A DNA stretch of 64,000 bases from Rhyzopertha dominica. Lineage: Eukaryota > Arthropoda > Insecta > Coleoptera > Bostrichidae. Made by a program: the position numbers and the translations under genes. The notes under the pieces are model-generated. The model saw only the letters and a list, made by a program, of their open reading frames with translations. It made no database searches and was not told where the DNA came from. Each line of letters begins with the position of its first letter. Position 1 is the stretch's first letter. Positions 1 through 12,057 of this stretch are shown piece after piece. Where the stretch lies: positions 36,636,942-36,700,941 of the forward strand of contig QCXZ01000001.1 in the NCBI GenBank assembly GCA_025024175.1, written 5' to 3'.

Positions 1-1593
1 GTTATGAACTATTGGCACTGATGTTATTTGCAAGTGTCAATTTTATAATCGATTACAAATTTTATGAAATATAAACAAAACTGCATATTGTCATAATTAC
101 GATTGTAACAGTGTAAGTATTTCATTACATTTACCTGAGAATGTAGCTCGTCCAATGGGATTATAACAACCATTTCAACACCTCAAATGTATTTTATATA
201 AATCCTTGTCACCCTCCAACAAAGCGAAGAGTCAATTCATGAAAGGCTTCATTACCTATTCTATACTACAGTACAAAACCGTAGACTATTGTTAGATTTT
301 ATTGCTTGATATTAATATGCCTTTTCGGTATGTAAAGATATTTAAGGCTTAAAAAAACATTCTAAACTTAGCATATGACAAATAAAAATTTTTGGTTGTA
401 TATCGGATGACTAAGTTTTTAATTATTTAGCATTATTTTTATCTGTATTGTATTACAAAAGAGGTGTAACGAAGAAGTATAATAATAAAATATTGTAAAG
501 TGAGTTGATCTTTTACAATAACAAACACTTGCTATTATGCGTAACACAACCACTTTAAAAAATCAACAGATATCAACCTGACGGTGTGAAAACCCCCCAA
601 AGACGAAAATGAACTGGTAAAATTTTCAAGACTTAAATTTCTAATATAAGCATGTATTTACCTTGGCTATTTTAAGGTTTAATAAAATACCACATTTTGT
701 TTCCTTTATCCTTTATTGTGTGTTATGTTTATTACACATTAAAAATATTTTATTATTTTTTTTTAATTAGTCCATCCTTTTTTTCCAGAGAGTATTACCC
801 CCCTCCAAGAAAAAATGTAACTATCTCAGTTATTCTGACAAATGATGTCTTCCAACTAGAATTTGCAGTTTGCAAATATGTTGTACTAATTTCCTTTATA
901 TCAAAAAGGTCATTGTCACGAAATTGGCTGATGGAATGTAAGGGAACAAACTATTGCCTCGTTCTATGAAAAAGTTTTTATTTGGCACACCAATAAATTT
1001 AATTTTGGAAGCTCAGTATTGTGTGTGGTGGTAATGTTATACTTTTAAACACGTGAAATCACACGATGATAAATTTTATTTTAAAAAATTGCATAATTAT
1101 AAATACATTAAAACCTTTTTATACAAAACAGCATCACCTTTCAAACCAATTGCTCTACCAGGCAATTTAAACATCTGCTTCCTTTATTTCCAATTTAAAC
1201 AACTACATTTATTTTGCCAAGAAACTAACAAATTTTCGAAACCAAAAAACATTACTTGTACATGTACAGTACCAAGTATTTGTGGCACACACTGACATGT
1301 TTAATGTTATTGGATCATTTTAGTAACTGTTGAAAACTTATAGGAATCTATTATTGGGCTAGTTTTTCATGTTCTTGTCAATTTATAAGAAACATATACA
1401 AATATGAGAATGAAAAGTTAGAAAAATGGGTCAATTAGTAATTAAAATTTAATCCGTAAAAATTTCTAAATGCCCAGTAAAAAATTTTAATAAATATTTC
1501 CTTTATTTGCTCAACATCCAACAGAATTATGTTCAGTTTTATAAAATATAATTTTTAAAGTAAAAAACTATTAAAATTTTGAAATCTAGTATA
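1..1593. other. AT-rich intergenic DNA, no gene recognised
   Basis: Only short, low-complexity reading frames occur here, with no recognisable protein motif or splice structure. I see no repeat with clear ends. The right edge abuts the inverted-arm element that starts at 1594. Confidence 0.6.
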
Positions 1594-2273
1594 TACAGGG
1601 TGGCCCATTAGTGCATGGACGGAATATTACGCAATTGTTATTATAGTTTTTAAAATTCTGCAAGTGCAGCGTGGTAAGGAGTGCTTAAGTCTACAAAATA
1701 AAAATATTTTTGCCTCGATCCCTACATATACGGGGGTGGTTCAATACATTCTTATATATTTTGTAAAAGGAACACCCTGTATATTATTCCATTTTTGGAT
1801 TCTTCTTTTAATTTTAATGGGACTTAATATAACATATATGGGGTAAAATACACTGTTGTGCAGTTATTTATTTTTTTACAAAATTTTTACATTTCGAAAA
1901 ATTATTGTATTTTCAAAACCTTTATAGCTAGAGGTATGCAGTTTTCACAGGGATGTTAGTAATAAAATGCACATCATCTGTAGATATAAAGGATTAATAT
2001 AAGAATAGTTAGTAGTACTAAAATTTACTTTAGAAATTTGATCATATTCAATCCCAGCCAACTCGATTTTTTTAAATAGCACCCTATTTTACTTTCACCC
2101 TAGTTCAATGCGCAAATTAATTTCCTTTTATATGATATAAAAAAGTATGCATCTCTAATAGTTTTTAAGAATATTGCTTATTTTTAGGTTTTGTTATATT
2201 TTAGTCCTTTTTATAGTAGGCTACGGAGAAAAAAATTAATGCGCTTTTATCAGCTTTAAACTGTCAATGGTTG
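1594..2273 (+). repeat. Left inverted arm of the Tc1/mariner element
   Basis: Inverted match to 3684-4362. The inner end is near CTGTCAATGGTTG (2261-2273), mirrored at about 3684-3696. Confidence 0.8.
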
Positions 2274-2325
2274 GTTAGTATTATTAGTGATTTATCTATG
2301 TGTTTAGTGTATCTAGTTTTTAAAA

Positions 2326-3205
2326 ATGACTCATTATTCTCAAAATGAACTAATTGACATGGTGTTCATCCTGGGAGAGTCCAATAAAAATCCCTTATTG
2401 GCAAGTAGAATTTACGCTGCGCGGTTTCCTGCTAGGGAAAGAAATCTGAGGGAAGAGACATTCAGAAAAGTTTTGAATAGGTTTTTGCTGACAGGATCTG
2501 TGGTGTATAATAAGCATGATAGGGCAAAGAATTGTTTAACTGAAGAAATGAATTTAATGTCATGGCTGCCGTCGTAGAAGACGCGCATATAAGTTGTAGG
2601 CAACTAAGCCGAAATTTGGGAATATGCCGCACTTCGGTACAACACATAATGAAGAAAAATAGATTCCATCCTTACCGGTTACAACTGCATTAAGAGTTGG
2701 ACAAAGGCGATTTTCAAAGCAAACGAATGAAATATAACCAACACAGGTGGTCTATAAATGTATGGGCTGGAATTATTGGATGCTACATAATAGGACCATA
2801 TTTTTTGAAGGTACCTTAAATTTCGTGCGATATAGAGATTTTCTAGAAAATGAACTGTTTGATTTGCTGGAAAATGTTCCTTTGGCTTACATGAGGAACA
2901 TGTATTTTCAACATGACGGAGCTCCTGCCCACAATGGCCAAATAGTGACAATGTGGCTTAACAACAGATTCCCATAAAAATGGGTAGGAAGGGCAGGGAC
3001 AGTTAATTGACTTTTTTTTGTGGGCTATATTAAAAATATTGTCTATCATACTCCACCGACGACGGTGGAAGATATGAAAAATAGAGTAAGGGAAGCGTTC
3101 AGGGGTATTACACTCGAAATCTTAACTAGGGTGGCGATTTCATTTCGTAGTAGAGTTAAAATGTGTTTACAACACAACGGTCGCCATTTTGAATATTTGT
3201 TGTAG
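2326..3205 (+). pseudogene. Decayed IS630/Tc1-mariner transposase with N-terminal HTH
   Basis: The reading frame starting at 2326 (MTHYSQNELIDMVFILGESN) resembles the helix-turn-helix region (DUF4817 type) at the start of a transposase group common in insects. It then changes frame near 2560 and continues with residues typical of the second HTH (ISCRQLSRNLGICRTSVQHI). A stretch that should hold the first catalytic aspartate is missing around 2690-2735. The catalytic core resumes at about 2747 with INVWAGIIG-like residues, and the second aspartate lies in YFQHDGAPAHN. The third acidic motif region is truncated, and the C-terminus (QHNGRHFEYLL) ends at 3205. Several frameshifts, a stop and an internal deletion make it non-functional. 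Confidence 0.8.
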
Positions 3206-3229
3206 GTTGCAGTGCCATTACATTCTTCG

Positions 3230-3535
3230 TTTCCTTGTTTTCACATACTTTTGTTACTTTGTGTTATTTTGTTACTTGTTACGTTCCTTGTACTTCTTTG
3301 TCTCCTTGTATTCACATACTATTGTTCCTTTTGAGTTATTTAGTTGTGTAGCGTTCCTTGCATTTTGTTGCTTTGTGTTTTGCGAGTTTTGTTACTTTTT
3401 TGTTGTGTTACGTTTCTTGTACTTTTTTGTTTCGTTTTCACCTACCACCTACTTTTGGTTTTTTTTATTTTGTTATGGGTTACGTTTGTTACTCTTGCAT
3501 TTAACGATGTTTTTGAATTTTCAATTAAAGCATAA
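3230..3535 (+). repeat. T-rich degenerate short tandem repeat
   Basis: The run repeats variants of GTTACGTTCCTTGTACTTTT and TTTTCACATACT. Long open frames here (3189-3605) are a by-product of a T-rich strand with few stop codons and give hydrophobic F/L/C/Y-rich peptides, not a recognised protein. It lies between the transposase stop and the right arm, as a 3' tail of the element. Confidence 0.55.
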
Positions 3536-3683
3536 TACTTATACTCTTTGTTTATATTTATTTGTTTTTTTTTTAATTTTAAATATTATATTAATGTTAA
3601 TATGACTAAAGCAGTACAAACACCATTTTCTCAAAAATGATTGAAGATAGACATACATATGTAGTAGAACTACTGACATCAAG

Positions 3684-4362
3684 CAAACATTGACAGTTTG
3701 AAGCTAACAAAAGTGCATTCAGTTTTTCTCCATAGCCTATTATAGAAAGGACTAAAATATAACTAAACCTAAAAATAAGCAATTTTCTTAAAAACTATTA
3801 GAGATAAATACATACTTCTTTATATCATATAAGAGGAATTTAATTTGCACATTGAACTACGGTGAAAATAAAATAGGATGCTATTTAAAAAAATCGAGTT
3901 GACTGGGGTTGAATATCATCAATTTTCTAAAGTAAATTTTTGTACTAACTATTCTTATATTAATCCTTTATATCTACAGGTGATGTGCATTTTATTAGTA
4001 ACATCCCTGCGAAAATGCATACCTCTAGCTATAAAGGTTTTGAAAATATAATAATTTTCCAAAATGTCAAAATTTTGGAAAAAAATAAATAACTTTACAA
4101 CAGTGTATTTTAGACCCCATATATGTTATATTAAGTCCCATTAAAATTAAAAGAGGAATCCAAAAATGTAATAATATACAGGGTGTTCCAGTAAAAAAAA
4201 TATAAGAATGTATTGAAACACCCCGTATATGTGGGGGGAGGAGTAAGAATATTTTTATTTTGTAAATTTAAGCACTCCCTACCAAGCTGCACTCGCAGAA
4301 TTTTAAAAACTATAATAACAATTGCGTAATATTCCATCCACGCACTAATGGGCCACCTTGTA
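3684..4362 (-). repeat. Right inverted arm of the Tc1/mariner element
   Basis: Inverted copy of 1594-2273, ending in GGGCCACCTTGTA at 4362. Confidence 0.8.
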
Positions 4363-4883
4363 TGTGTGCTTTTTGTTACAAACTTCATTAATATCCTTAT
4401 TAAATAAAATATGCTGCAATCCAATGTGAACTTGTGAAAACCGAGATTTACCCCAAATTAAGAAATTAAAGGGTTGATGACCGTCAGTTGCTGGAAAAAC
4501 TACCTGCGTACATACCTAACTATATTTATTGCTTTATTACCTGAATTAGGAATTCATGCTAGGGACATTCTCCTAACTAGCCTGCACACTTTACAATTTT
4601 AAAAGTCCATGTTATATAGCTGATAAACTCCGATAATTTGTGTGTCCGTTCTCGGGACGGTACAGAGACCTGACTAACCTAACCGATCGTAACACTTCGT
4701 AGTCACTACTAGACGACACATGCCAATTTTCGTTTTTAGTTATGGACCATAAATAGTAAGTAAGGAGACTTTATTGCCAAATTTCTAGGATATTATGTGA
4801 GTAGTAAAAGCATTGAGTAAAAGATTTATATTGACAAAAGATATATCAGTCTATTTTTTTTGCTTATGAATAAAAAGTATTAA
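4363..4883. other. Intergenic, nothing recognised
   Basis: No coding or repeat signal with ends that I can define. Confidence 0.5.
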
Positions 4884-5163
4884 ATAAAAAATATATCAAA
4901 AAATGTTTTTTAAAAGAATGCTTTTATGTTGGTGTCATAAAAATTAGTAAATAAGAAAAATTTGATAATGCAGGATATAATAAAACAAAAATATTGTTTT
5001 ACAATTAAAAGCACTTTCAGGTGTTGGAATTTACACCCGAGAATGTTTTTAATTGTAAAAAAATCTTTTTTTTTATTATTCCCGGATATTCAAATTTTTT
5101 CTTATTTACTCCATTTTAGGATGCCAGCATAAAACAATCTTTTAAAAAATATATTTTTTTATA
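4884..5163. repeat. ~280-bp foldback (palindromic MITE-like) repeat
   Basis: The left side (from ATAAAAAATATATCAAAAAA at about 4884) returns in inverted form at the right side (ending at about 5163). The inner segments also pair (AAGAAAAATTTGA with TCAAATTTTTTCTT; TACAATTAAAA with TTTTAATTGTA). The centre is near 5025. There is no coding content. Arm identity looks moderate, so it is an old copy. Confidence 0.6.
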
Positions 5164-5275
5164 TAAACACGAGGGGAAGTAACAGTCGATTACTAACGTA
5201 GAGAATTTAAACAACAATTAAGGGTATGTCGACCTGGGTATTGTACACAAAGAGTACTCTTTTTTCTTTTTAGCT

Positions 5276-5310
5276 AAGCTTTCGACTTTTATTCAAAGTC
5301 TTCTGCAGAG
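5276..5310 (-). other. Possible degenerate hammerhead-like core
   Basis: Read on the minus strand, CTGCAGAA is followed by a 6-bp stem (GACTTT/AAAGTC, loop GAATA) and then GAAA. This resembles the order CUGANGA, stem II, GAAA of hammerhead ribozymes, which are known from Penelope-like elements. The first core box is imperfect and I did not find the cleavage-site helix, so activity is unlikely. It may be only a Penelope end remnant. Confidence 0.25.
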
Positions 5311-5457
5311 CGTCTACAATAACATAACTGTAACATTTTTAAAAAATAAAAGTTTTAAATTCTACTTACAGAAATTTGAGGTTAATTGTACATAGTGTTA
5401 ATACATAATATGAAGATATTTTCCAAAATATTAATTATGTTGTCTTCCTCACGAGCA

Positions 5458-5459
<2 letters not shown>

Positions 5460-5501
<42 letters not shown>
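5460..5501. repeat. (TA)n microsatellite
   Basis: About 20 uninterrupted TA units directly visible. Confidence 0.95.
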
Positions 5502-5506
<5 letters not shown>

Positions 5507-5583
5507 TTGGCGGTTAGTTGCCAAGTACATTGCAATGTATTTTTTTTAATATTTAATATCAGCAAAATGATATGAGATAGGTC

Positions 5584-6123
5584 TAGGGTTACCACCTCTC
5601 CAGGTATTATGACAAAGAGTTTCCGGGCTCCGGGTTAAGTTTTTATTTCGCCGGGTTAATCACAAAGCTGGGCATGAGTGGAGAAATCTGTTGTTTTTGT
5701 TTTGTGATTTGTCTTTGTCAATACAATAATTATTAATCAGTAAATTTTTCATTCAGTCCGCTTAATTTGCCTCTAAACCACTGTCTAGGTGTAGTTTTTT
5801 GTTATTTGACAGTTGCGCCACAAGTTTGCCATGCTTTGCAAGTTTTTTTTTTAATTTTTACTTATTCCAGAGTGTGTACCCAGTCCTATAATTTTGAGAC
5901 ACCTTCTATACCTACCTATTTTGATTTTTTGTTATTTTCTATTTTAGCTATTTTTTATTCGTTTAATATTTTTGTTTTTCTGTTTTTGTACAAATAAATA
6001 ATGTTCCTTTGAATTTAAAAAAATGTGTTACTTTGTGTTTTTTTTAAAGAACATTCCTTTTTAAGTTGCTTTACAAGTAAAAAAAATCTCTGGGTCAAAC
6101 CAAATCCCAAGGTAGCAACCCTA
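5584..6123. mobile_element. Non-autonomous hAT element with 8-bp TSD GATAGGTC
   Basis: The element starts TAGGGTTACCACCT at 5584 and ends with AGGTAGCAACCCTA at 6123, giving inverted termini TAGGGTT(A/G)C(C/T)ACCT. The identical octamer GATAGGTC flanks it at 5576-5583 and 6124-6131. Eight-base duplications and this type of terminus are typical of hAT transposons. The 540-bp interior has no transposase. The open frame 5767-5997 inside it is hydrophobic low-complexity sequence that I do not regard as a gene. Confidence 0.85.
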
Positions 6124-6131
6124 GATAGGTC

Positions 6132-7378
6132 ATACATTATGTTAAAATAGTCATCTTTAATTCATCAAGAATCCAATAATGCAATCAGATACAGGGTGTT
6201 AAATTAAAAAATATAAAGTTGAGTAGCTCAGAGAGAAAATGAGATATTATTTAAATTGCACATAAGAGGTTATTGATTCTTATTTGGGACTCCCTGTGTA
6301 TGACAGCTAATTTACAAGGGATAGAACATAATTCTGCAGTTGATAAATCTTGTTTATCAGCATCAGGCATATTAAAGCTTCACCTCAATAAAAGTGGATT
6401 TATTGAAACACAGCAAACAAGTAATTGCAACGTGTATTTAACAAAATTACCTAAGTACATGATCGACTATAGCCACATTTATAAAACATTTAAAACATTG
6501 GTATGTATTTTTGAAATAGTGAATGCATAATTTTTTAGACAGAACTATTGAGGTACGATTATAATAAATCCATTCATGATCTTGTGTAATACACAAAAAG
6601 TATGAAACACAAGACTTAAAAGTACGAGGTCAAATTCATTACATTACTTCAGAAAGAAAAACAATGGCAAAAAGTACTTTAGCATAGTTACAGATCCTTA
6701 CCTAAGTTTTCTATATACATGCATTTAAATATTAAGACACAAAAGATTAAAGCAAAACATGGAGTTACCCATAAACAGCTTATTAAACAACAATGCTTAT
6801 TTTTGTACATTATTCGTGTATTCCACCTCAATGAGTCACAAAATCATTAAGGCATACATTCTTTAACAATTATTGCTATGAACCAAGTTACAAAGATAGA
6901 AAACATTTAGTTTGTGGCCACTTCTAAAATAATGTGAATACAGTGTGTAAGGTACCCCTGCAATATGGTATAATGTATATGNGTGGCNACTATTTCTCTT
7001 ATAAAAAGCACTAAAATATAAATGCCTGTTTTTTATGTGTATAAGTCTATAATAATCTGCCTAAAAGTTGGTCCAACATACAAAACAGTGGGATTTTAAT
7101 TTAGACTTTAGAGAACATTTTGACTGGCCTTCAACTTTATATTATTATATTTGTATAATGGGAAAACTTTTGCATGAACAAACCGTCATAACAATTTATT
7201 TTTATTTAACACGAGCACATTTAAGATATGGTGAGTTTTAAACATACCAGATATGAATACTTGTGATTACGCTATTTTAACAAATGTTATATAAAATAAA
7301 TACAAGGTTACTGTTTACATTCAAAATATGAACAATACTTAAGTGGTGCATACTCATATGTTACAAATTGGTGAATTT
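6132..7378. other. Intergenic / likely 3' UTR of the CMTM-like gene
   Basis: No protein-coding exon was recognised. A short TACAGGGTGTTAAATT (6192) with an inverted TCCCTGTGTA near 6290-6300 may mark a small mariner-type MITE. A minus-strand AATAAA lies at 7195-7200, about 180 bp past the stop codon of the CMTM-like gene, and is a plausible cleavage signal. Two N bases occur near 6982-6988. Confidence 0.45.
7195..7200 (-). terminator. Candidate poly(A) signal of the CMTM-like gene
   Basis: AATAAA on the minus strand, 179 bp downstream of the stop at 7379. Other AATAAA-like words are nearby, so the choice is tentative. Confidence 0.35.
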
Positions 7379-9760
7379 TTAATAAGCTGGAGATGTAATA
7401 GTACTGGTCTGTTTGCTTACGACTCTTTCTCCCTGAGCAAGTTCTCCATTTTGTATTGCTTTCAGCTTGAAGTAAGCATCGGCTCCATATGCTACCATTG
7501 CACAGAATCCGAAAAACTGTAAACAAACAATGTAACTACTAACTAGTAAAGATCTCCTTAATGTCGAAACATTAGGTAAAACCTGTATTACTTCACCATG
7601 CTAAAAAGGAATGTATGGAGATAAGCATTACCAGGCATTTGTTTTTACAAGGTAATGTTAGTGTTTGACATCTATTCCAAACAACAAAAAAAATATATGT
7701 TTTGCAAGTACAACTTTTGACATGGATTGTTGACGTAATCAAGGAGAAAGAATAACAGGAGGGAGCGTCGGTTTGAAAAACTGGTCGCGCACGCCACGAG
7801 GTTTAGGGCAATAAAAGGTGTTTCGCGACCACGATTACGGCCTGTGGTTGTTGAAAACAAGCGTCGTGTGCCAGCGGTTTGTGGAGAATCCCGACTGCGC
7901 AAGTCGTAACAGAGTAATAAAAGGTGTCTGGAGTGGTGCAAAATATTTTACATTGGGCTTGCGGCCGCTCTCCCTCCTGCTATTCTTCCTCCTTGGACGT
8001 AATAGTGTCTTAACCTTTCAATGTACGAGCCCATTTTGCAATTTACTACTTAAAAATTGTTTTAATTTGTTCTCTTATGAAGTGCATAGATACCTACCTA
8101 ATCTTTTCATATGTGATAAGCAGGATATTCAAAATAATATATGACAATTAAAAAAAATTAAGGAATATTGTACTACGAATCTTACAAGAAGTTGTTACAC
8201 ATCAAGCAATGTTTTCAGATGAACTACTAAGAAATATAATATAAAATATAATAATATAATTATTATAGTTGCATTTAATTTTCAATTAGATAATAATAAT
8301 AAATAAAAGTAAAGCATTTACCTGCAATTACCGCAAATATGGCGATAATTTCATTGATTTAGAAAATAAACTATTGTTATGATGTATCATCTAATAGTGT
8401 AAAAGAGTCTAACTTATTTTTATAAATAAGCGAAAAACAAAATTGGCAAAAATCAATTTTTTACTCATAAAGCAAAAACTAATTGATTTTAACAAAATTT
8501 TCTTTGATCCTGTAGTTGGCCTTGATAACCAACTTATTTGGGCCCATTTAACCGACTTCATATCTGTTATGATTTTTGAGATAACCATGCATTGCAAGTT
8601 AAGTGAGACATCCTGTATGTTTAGAAGTTGTTATAATTTTTTCTGCTATATTCCTTATGGAGTATTCTCTCATTGATGAAGCTTACATTACTAATAAAGC
8701 AAACTTTATTATTTGTATCATCACAATGACATAATGTCGGTGTCTCTTCTCTATTTTAAGCTAAAATCAACTCTATTTTTAAAATCTAAACCAATCACAT
8801 GCCCTAATTTAAGGTGTTGTCATGGTTACTGGGTTGATTTTAGCTAACATTAACTTTAACAAAGAGAATAGGAACCAACCCAAAATCTTTACTGCCGCTA
8901 GTTTATAATGAAGTCATTTACATAGGTCTCCAAAACAAGTAGTAAACAAAAAATATCTAGTTTATTTCAGCAAACAGCTATTTTTAGACTACTCAATAAT
9001 ATTATCAAATGAATAATTAGGTATTATACTGACCCAAATAAAGGCCTTTTTCAAATCCATACTAATATTTCAGTGAATACGGGTACCACAAAAAAGCATT
9101 ATACTTAAAATACTTAAGCAGACACCTAGTTCCATCAGCAAATAGCACAAAAATGGTGGACTAGTATACCATCCTATTTAGAGATCTATAAAGATGCCTT
9201 AGAAAATCAGTTCACAACCCTTTAAATAATTTATAAAACTCCTCCACCCTTGACATTGACCATATGCTCTAGTTCCCAAAAGTTTAATTATGTACTTACC
9301 GCAGCTGCTTCATATGCTTCAGAACCTAANGTTGCNGCGAGACATNATGCTAATAAATAGAATATTGTCCAGAGAGCGCAAAAAACAAGCTCTATCTTTA
9401 GCCATGGTATTTTAAAGAACTTCTCGATCACATGAAAGAGATAAAAAACCAAGAGAATTCCGGTAAACCAAACGCCAGTCATTGCTACAAAGTTGAACCA
9501 ACTGCCTCTTGAATGGTAAGGAATACCGCTGACCTCTATACATATAAATCCTAGCAGATTCAAAACCTAGAATTTTAATTAAGCTAATATATTTTACGAT
9601 GCAACATTTATTACTATATACTTACAATTTGCGCACATTTTAAAATACCAGGTATTGTTCGAAGATATGTCTTGTCAAACCTCAAATCAGTTTGTACCGT
9701 TGTGTTAGATGTTACTGTAGTGGTAGTAGTATGTTGACCAGGAAAACCTGGATCTGCCAT
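7379..9760 (-). CDS. CKLF-like MARVEL transmembrane domain protein (CMTM4-type)
   Basis: Three exons join in phase 0: 9760-9626 (45 codons, starting MADPGFPGQHTTTTT), 9566-9300 (89 codons) and 7516-7379 (45 codons plus stop), giving 179 residues. All junctions are GT-AG (donors GTAAG; acceptors TTCTAG and TTACAG). Four hydrophobic segments lie at about 36-57, 67-92, 102-126 and 135-152, the four-helix MARVEL topology, with a threonine-rich cytoplasmic N-terminus and a short polar C-terminal tail ending TSPAY. Length and order match the insect CMTM4-like family, membrane proteins linked to vesicle traffic and junctions. That role is family knowledge and not visible here. Three N bases in exon 2 (9330, 9336, 9346) leave residues undefined. 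Intron 1 is 59 bp; intron 2 is about 1.8 kb and holds a MITE. Confidence 0.9.
7740..7995. mobile_element. 256-bp MITE with 8-bp TSD GACGTAAT
   Basis: The terminus CAAGGAGAAAGAATAACAGG at 7740 is mirrored by CAAGGAGGAAGAATAGCAGG read inward from 7995. GACGTAAT flanks both sides (7732-7739 and 7996-8003). The interior is unusually GC-rich for this window and has no transposase. It sits in intron 2 of the CMTM-like gene. The duplication length indicates a hAT-type (or other 8-bp-TSD) transposase. Confidence 0.85.
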
Positions 9761-10464
9761 GATTCTAAGGAATTATGTTTAATCAAGGAATTAGTTAACT
9801 ATTCAGTTTCTTGAACTAGGATTAAAATTTGGTCAAGGTTTACATCGTTATACGCATTCAGACCTATTTTACAACATCTAAAAATATCTCTGATGTTATA
9901 AATACTATTTATTGATTACACATAATACGATGGTTAATAAACTTATTAGAATGTCATAAAATGATTCATACTCAAAACATTTATAGTAAAAACCTAAATA
10001 CTTTATACTTATCTACCTACATTTTCTGCTTCACAATATATTTCACTAATTATTCTGTGTTTTATATAAAATTAATTTGTTGACTAAAACTTAACCTCAA
10101 CTATTATTTGATACAATTCAGTACATTCCGATCATTTTCTATCACTGTCTGATAGCTGTTGTATGTGTACAACATAGGTATAAAGGGGTTGCTCGTGAAA
10201 CACCTTCTAACTTTTGTCGTAACTTGTTGAGTATGTGAGGGGCGTGCGTCCTGATCATAAATGACCAATGACCACTGACAGTGTGACAGTTGGCTGTCGA
10301 TTATGGATTGTGGAGATTAATATTACAGTGTCTAGGGATGTATCTATTGTAAAAAATAATCAATTTCTCGAACACATTATGCATACTATGTTACTTCCAT
10401 GAATATAATCATTAATCAATGATTTTTAAATGTACGATTAAAATAATTCGATATGGTGTATAAA
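9761..10464. other. Upstream region of the CMTM-like gene
   Basis: This interval should hold the promoter and any 5' UTR exon of the minus-strand CMTM-like gene. I see no certain core promoter and no other gene. Confidence 0.35.
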
Positions 10465-10592
10465 CAGGGTTCTGATGTAGTAATTGAATGTACAACCTAT
10501 AATACGTTAAAAACTAGGAGTAGTTATTAATTAACTACGTCGCGTAGTTTTTGTCTATAAACTACCTTAACTACATGGCAGTAAATAAGCCC
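10465..10592. mobile_element. Short hAT relative (MITE or solo end) of the 15-18 kb element
   Basis: It begins CAGGGTTCTGATGTAGTAA and shares a colinear stretch with the inverted right end of the hAT element at 15082-17881. The best block is TAGTTTTTGTCTATAAACTA at about 10537-10556, found in the other element at about 17787-17806 (reverse strand). The far end (AAATAAGCCCT) is a poor match to a TIR, and I could not find a clean 8-bp duplication, so the right boundary is approximate. Confidence 0.6.
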
Positions 10593-12033
10593 TAATCATG
10601 TAAATATCGACAGAACCATCTACACAAGCTGAAAAACTTTGAAGTTCCCAAGAAGTGCAATACTTATAAAAGTTTACTTGCTACGATGTCAATCTGATAG
10701 CTAATAAGATGTTGTTCATTTTTGTCTTTATAAGCAAGTAAATTACTACTGATGCATTCATATTTTCTAATAAGTCGAAGTATTAAACGCAAAATATAAC
10801 GATAAATATTATATTCAATAAACACATTTCTTATTCACTTGATTAAATAATAGGTACCTATATAAAAATAAATAATGTTCAGATTAAAAAACACAACTTA
10901 TTTTTTACTTAATATCTATTTCCTTTCAACTCTCATAACTACATTGTTAGTTTGATCTGTATAATATGTATCCTCAAGCACTTCAGTTGCATTGTTTAGG
11001 ACTTCTGTTTTGATTATTCTCTTTTGTTGTAAATCATGTGTGTTACAAAATTATGTAACATGCAATTTAATAGCATTGCATTGTATATAATAATAATAAT
11101 AATCTTGGGAACCACAAAAATTAAAATACTACTTTATTATTATTATTATTTATTAGATATCTCCCTATTTTCAGAAGGTAAAAGCTCTACGTCATAGTTC
11201 ATAAAATGTGAAAAAATCTGATGATTAGATCAGTAATATTTTCCTCATCAGTAAGTATAAAAGACGGATTTAGGTATATATAAAATTGTATTATTCAGTA
11301 TTATGCAAATAGATTTTTGCATAGACATGTAAATATATATATAGGTAATACTCTAAAACACTTCAGTTTGTATATCTGAATTTGTCTGGGGTTACAATTA
11401 CAATTATTATGACTTCATCCTTAAAGTTCTAACACCCATTTTTTATAGCAGTTAAGGATCATTAATTTTTAAAACATGCAAAACTTATTTTTAGTAATGT
11501 GCTGTGACGACTACATATGTTTGAAATGGTGAAGTGATATTAAAAAACATTGTACTGGTTCATTAAAAAAAAGTTTTACCAACCCTGCTTTATAACTGCG
11601 TACAATGAGTGTCGTATTCTGTACTTTTTCAAAATGTAATGAAAATTTACACTATAATATAATGACCATTACTTTTTAAATTGTAGTTTAATCATTAAAA
11701 CAGGGTAACTTACCACCAACATTGTAAATAGGTCTACCTAAATATACACTTTTAATTAAGATAGTTTGGAAACTTTAATATTTTCAATGGAAATTTATGT
11801 ATGTTGGCTATCCGTTACTACAATACAATAATCCCTGTGCAATTCTATATAATTCCTCGAACGGCATCAGCTGGCCCTATTTGAGTCCACCCCATATCCA
11901 GTAAGATCTCACACACCCTTGAACACGTTTGAAGTTATACAAAAATGTCGAGATTGAATATGAAGCAGAAATTGTTGCCCGGTAATAATGCTACTTCTGC
12001 AAACACACACATAAAATTTAGAGAGTAAAAAAG
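10593..12033. other. Intergenic, AT-rich; no gene recognised
   Basis: It contains an (AAT)n run at about 11088-11104 and an (ATT)n run at about 11133-11150 that can pair with each other as a hairpin. No coding signal was recognised. Confidence 0.5.
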
Positions 12034-12039
12034 TTTATT
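12034..12039 (-). terminator. Poly(A) signal of the asteroid gene
   Basis: AATAAA on the minus strand, 18 bp after the inferred stop codon at 12058. This supports the short C-terminal exon being the end of the transcript. Confidence 0.55.
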
Positions 12040-12057
12040 CTTTTAACGATTTGCTCG

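Larger units (their letters stand above)
1594..4362 (+). mobile_element. Tc1/mariner-type element with ~680-bp inverted arms
   Basis: The sequence starting TACAGGGTGGCCCATTAGTG at 1594 is repeated in inverted orientation and ends at 4362. The arms (about 1594-2273 and 3684-4362) match throughout with scattered substitutions and small indels. Both ends carry TA, as expected for TA-target insertion in the IS630/Tc1/mariner group. The space between the arms holds a decayed transposase and a T-rich tail. Each arm also contains a short inner pair resembling TATACAGGGTGTTCC, possibly a smaller nested insertion that was copied with the arm. The transposase is broken, so this copy is not autonomous. 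Confidence 0.82.

Noticed and set aside
3189..3605. 138-residue open frame rich in F, L, C and Y
   Set aside because: It is a T-rich degenerate tandem repeat inside a transposon. The adjacent frames are open too, and the composition explains it.
7818..8144. Open frame of 108 codons with arginine and cysteine
   Set aside because: It lies across a MITE and its target duplication, with no splice context or family resemblance.
8340..8620. TAAGTGAGACATCCTGTATG near 8598 as the end of a mariner-type MITE
   Set aside because: I could not find a convincing inverted partner on the left.
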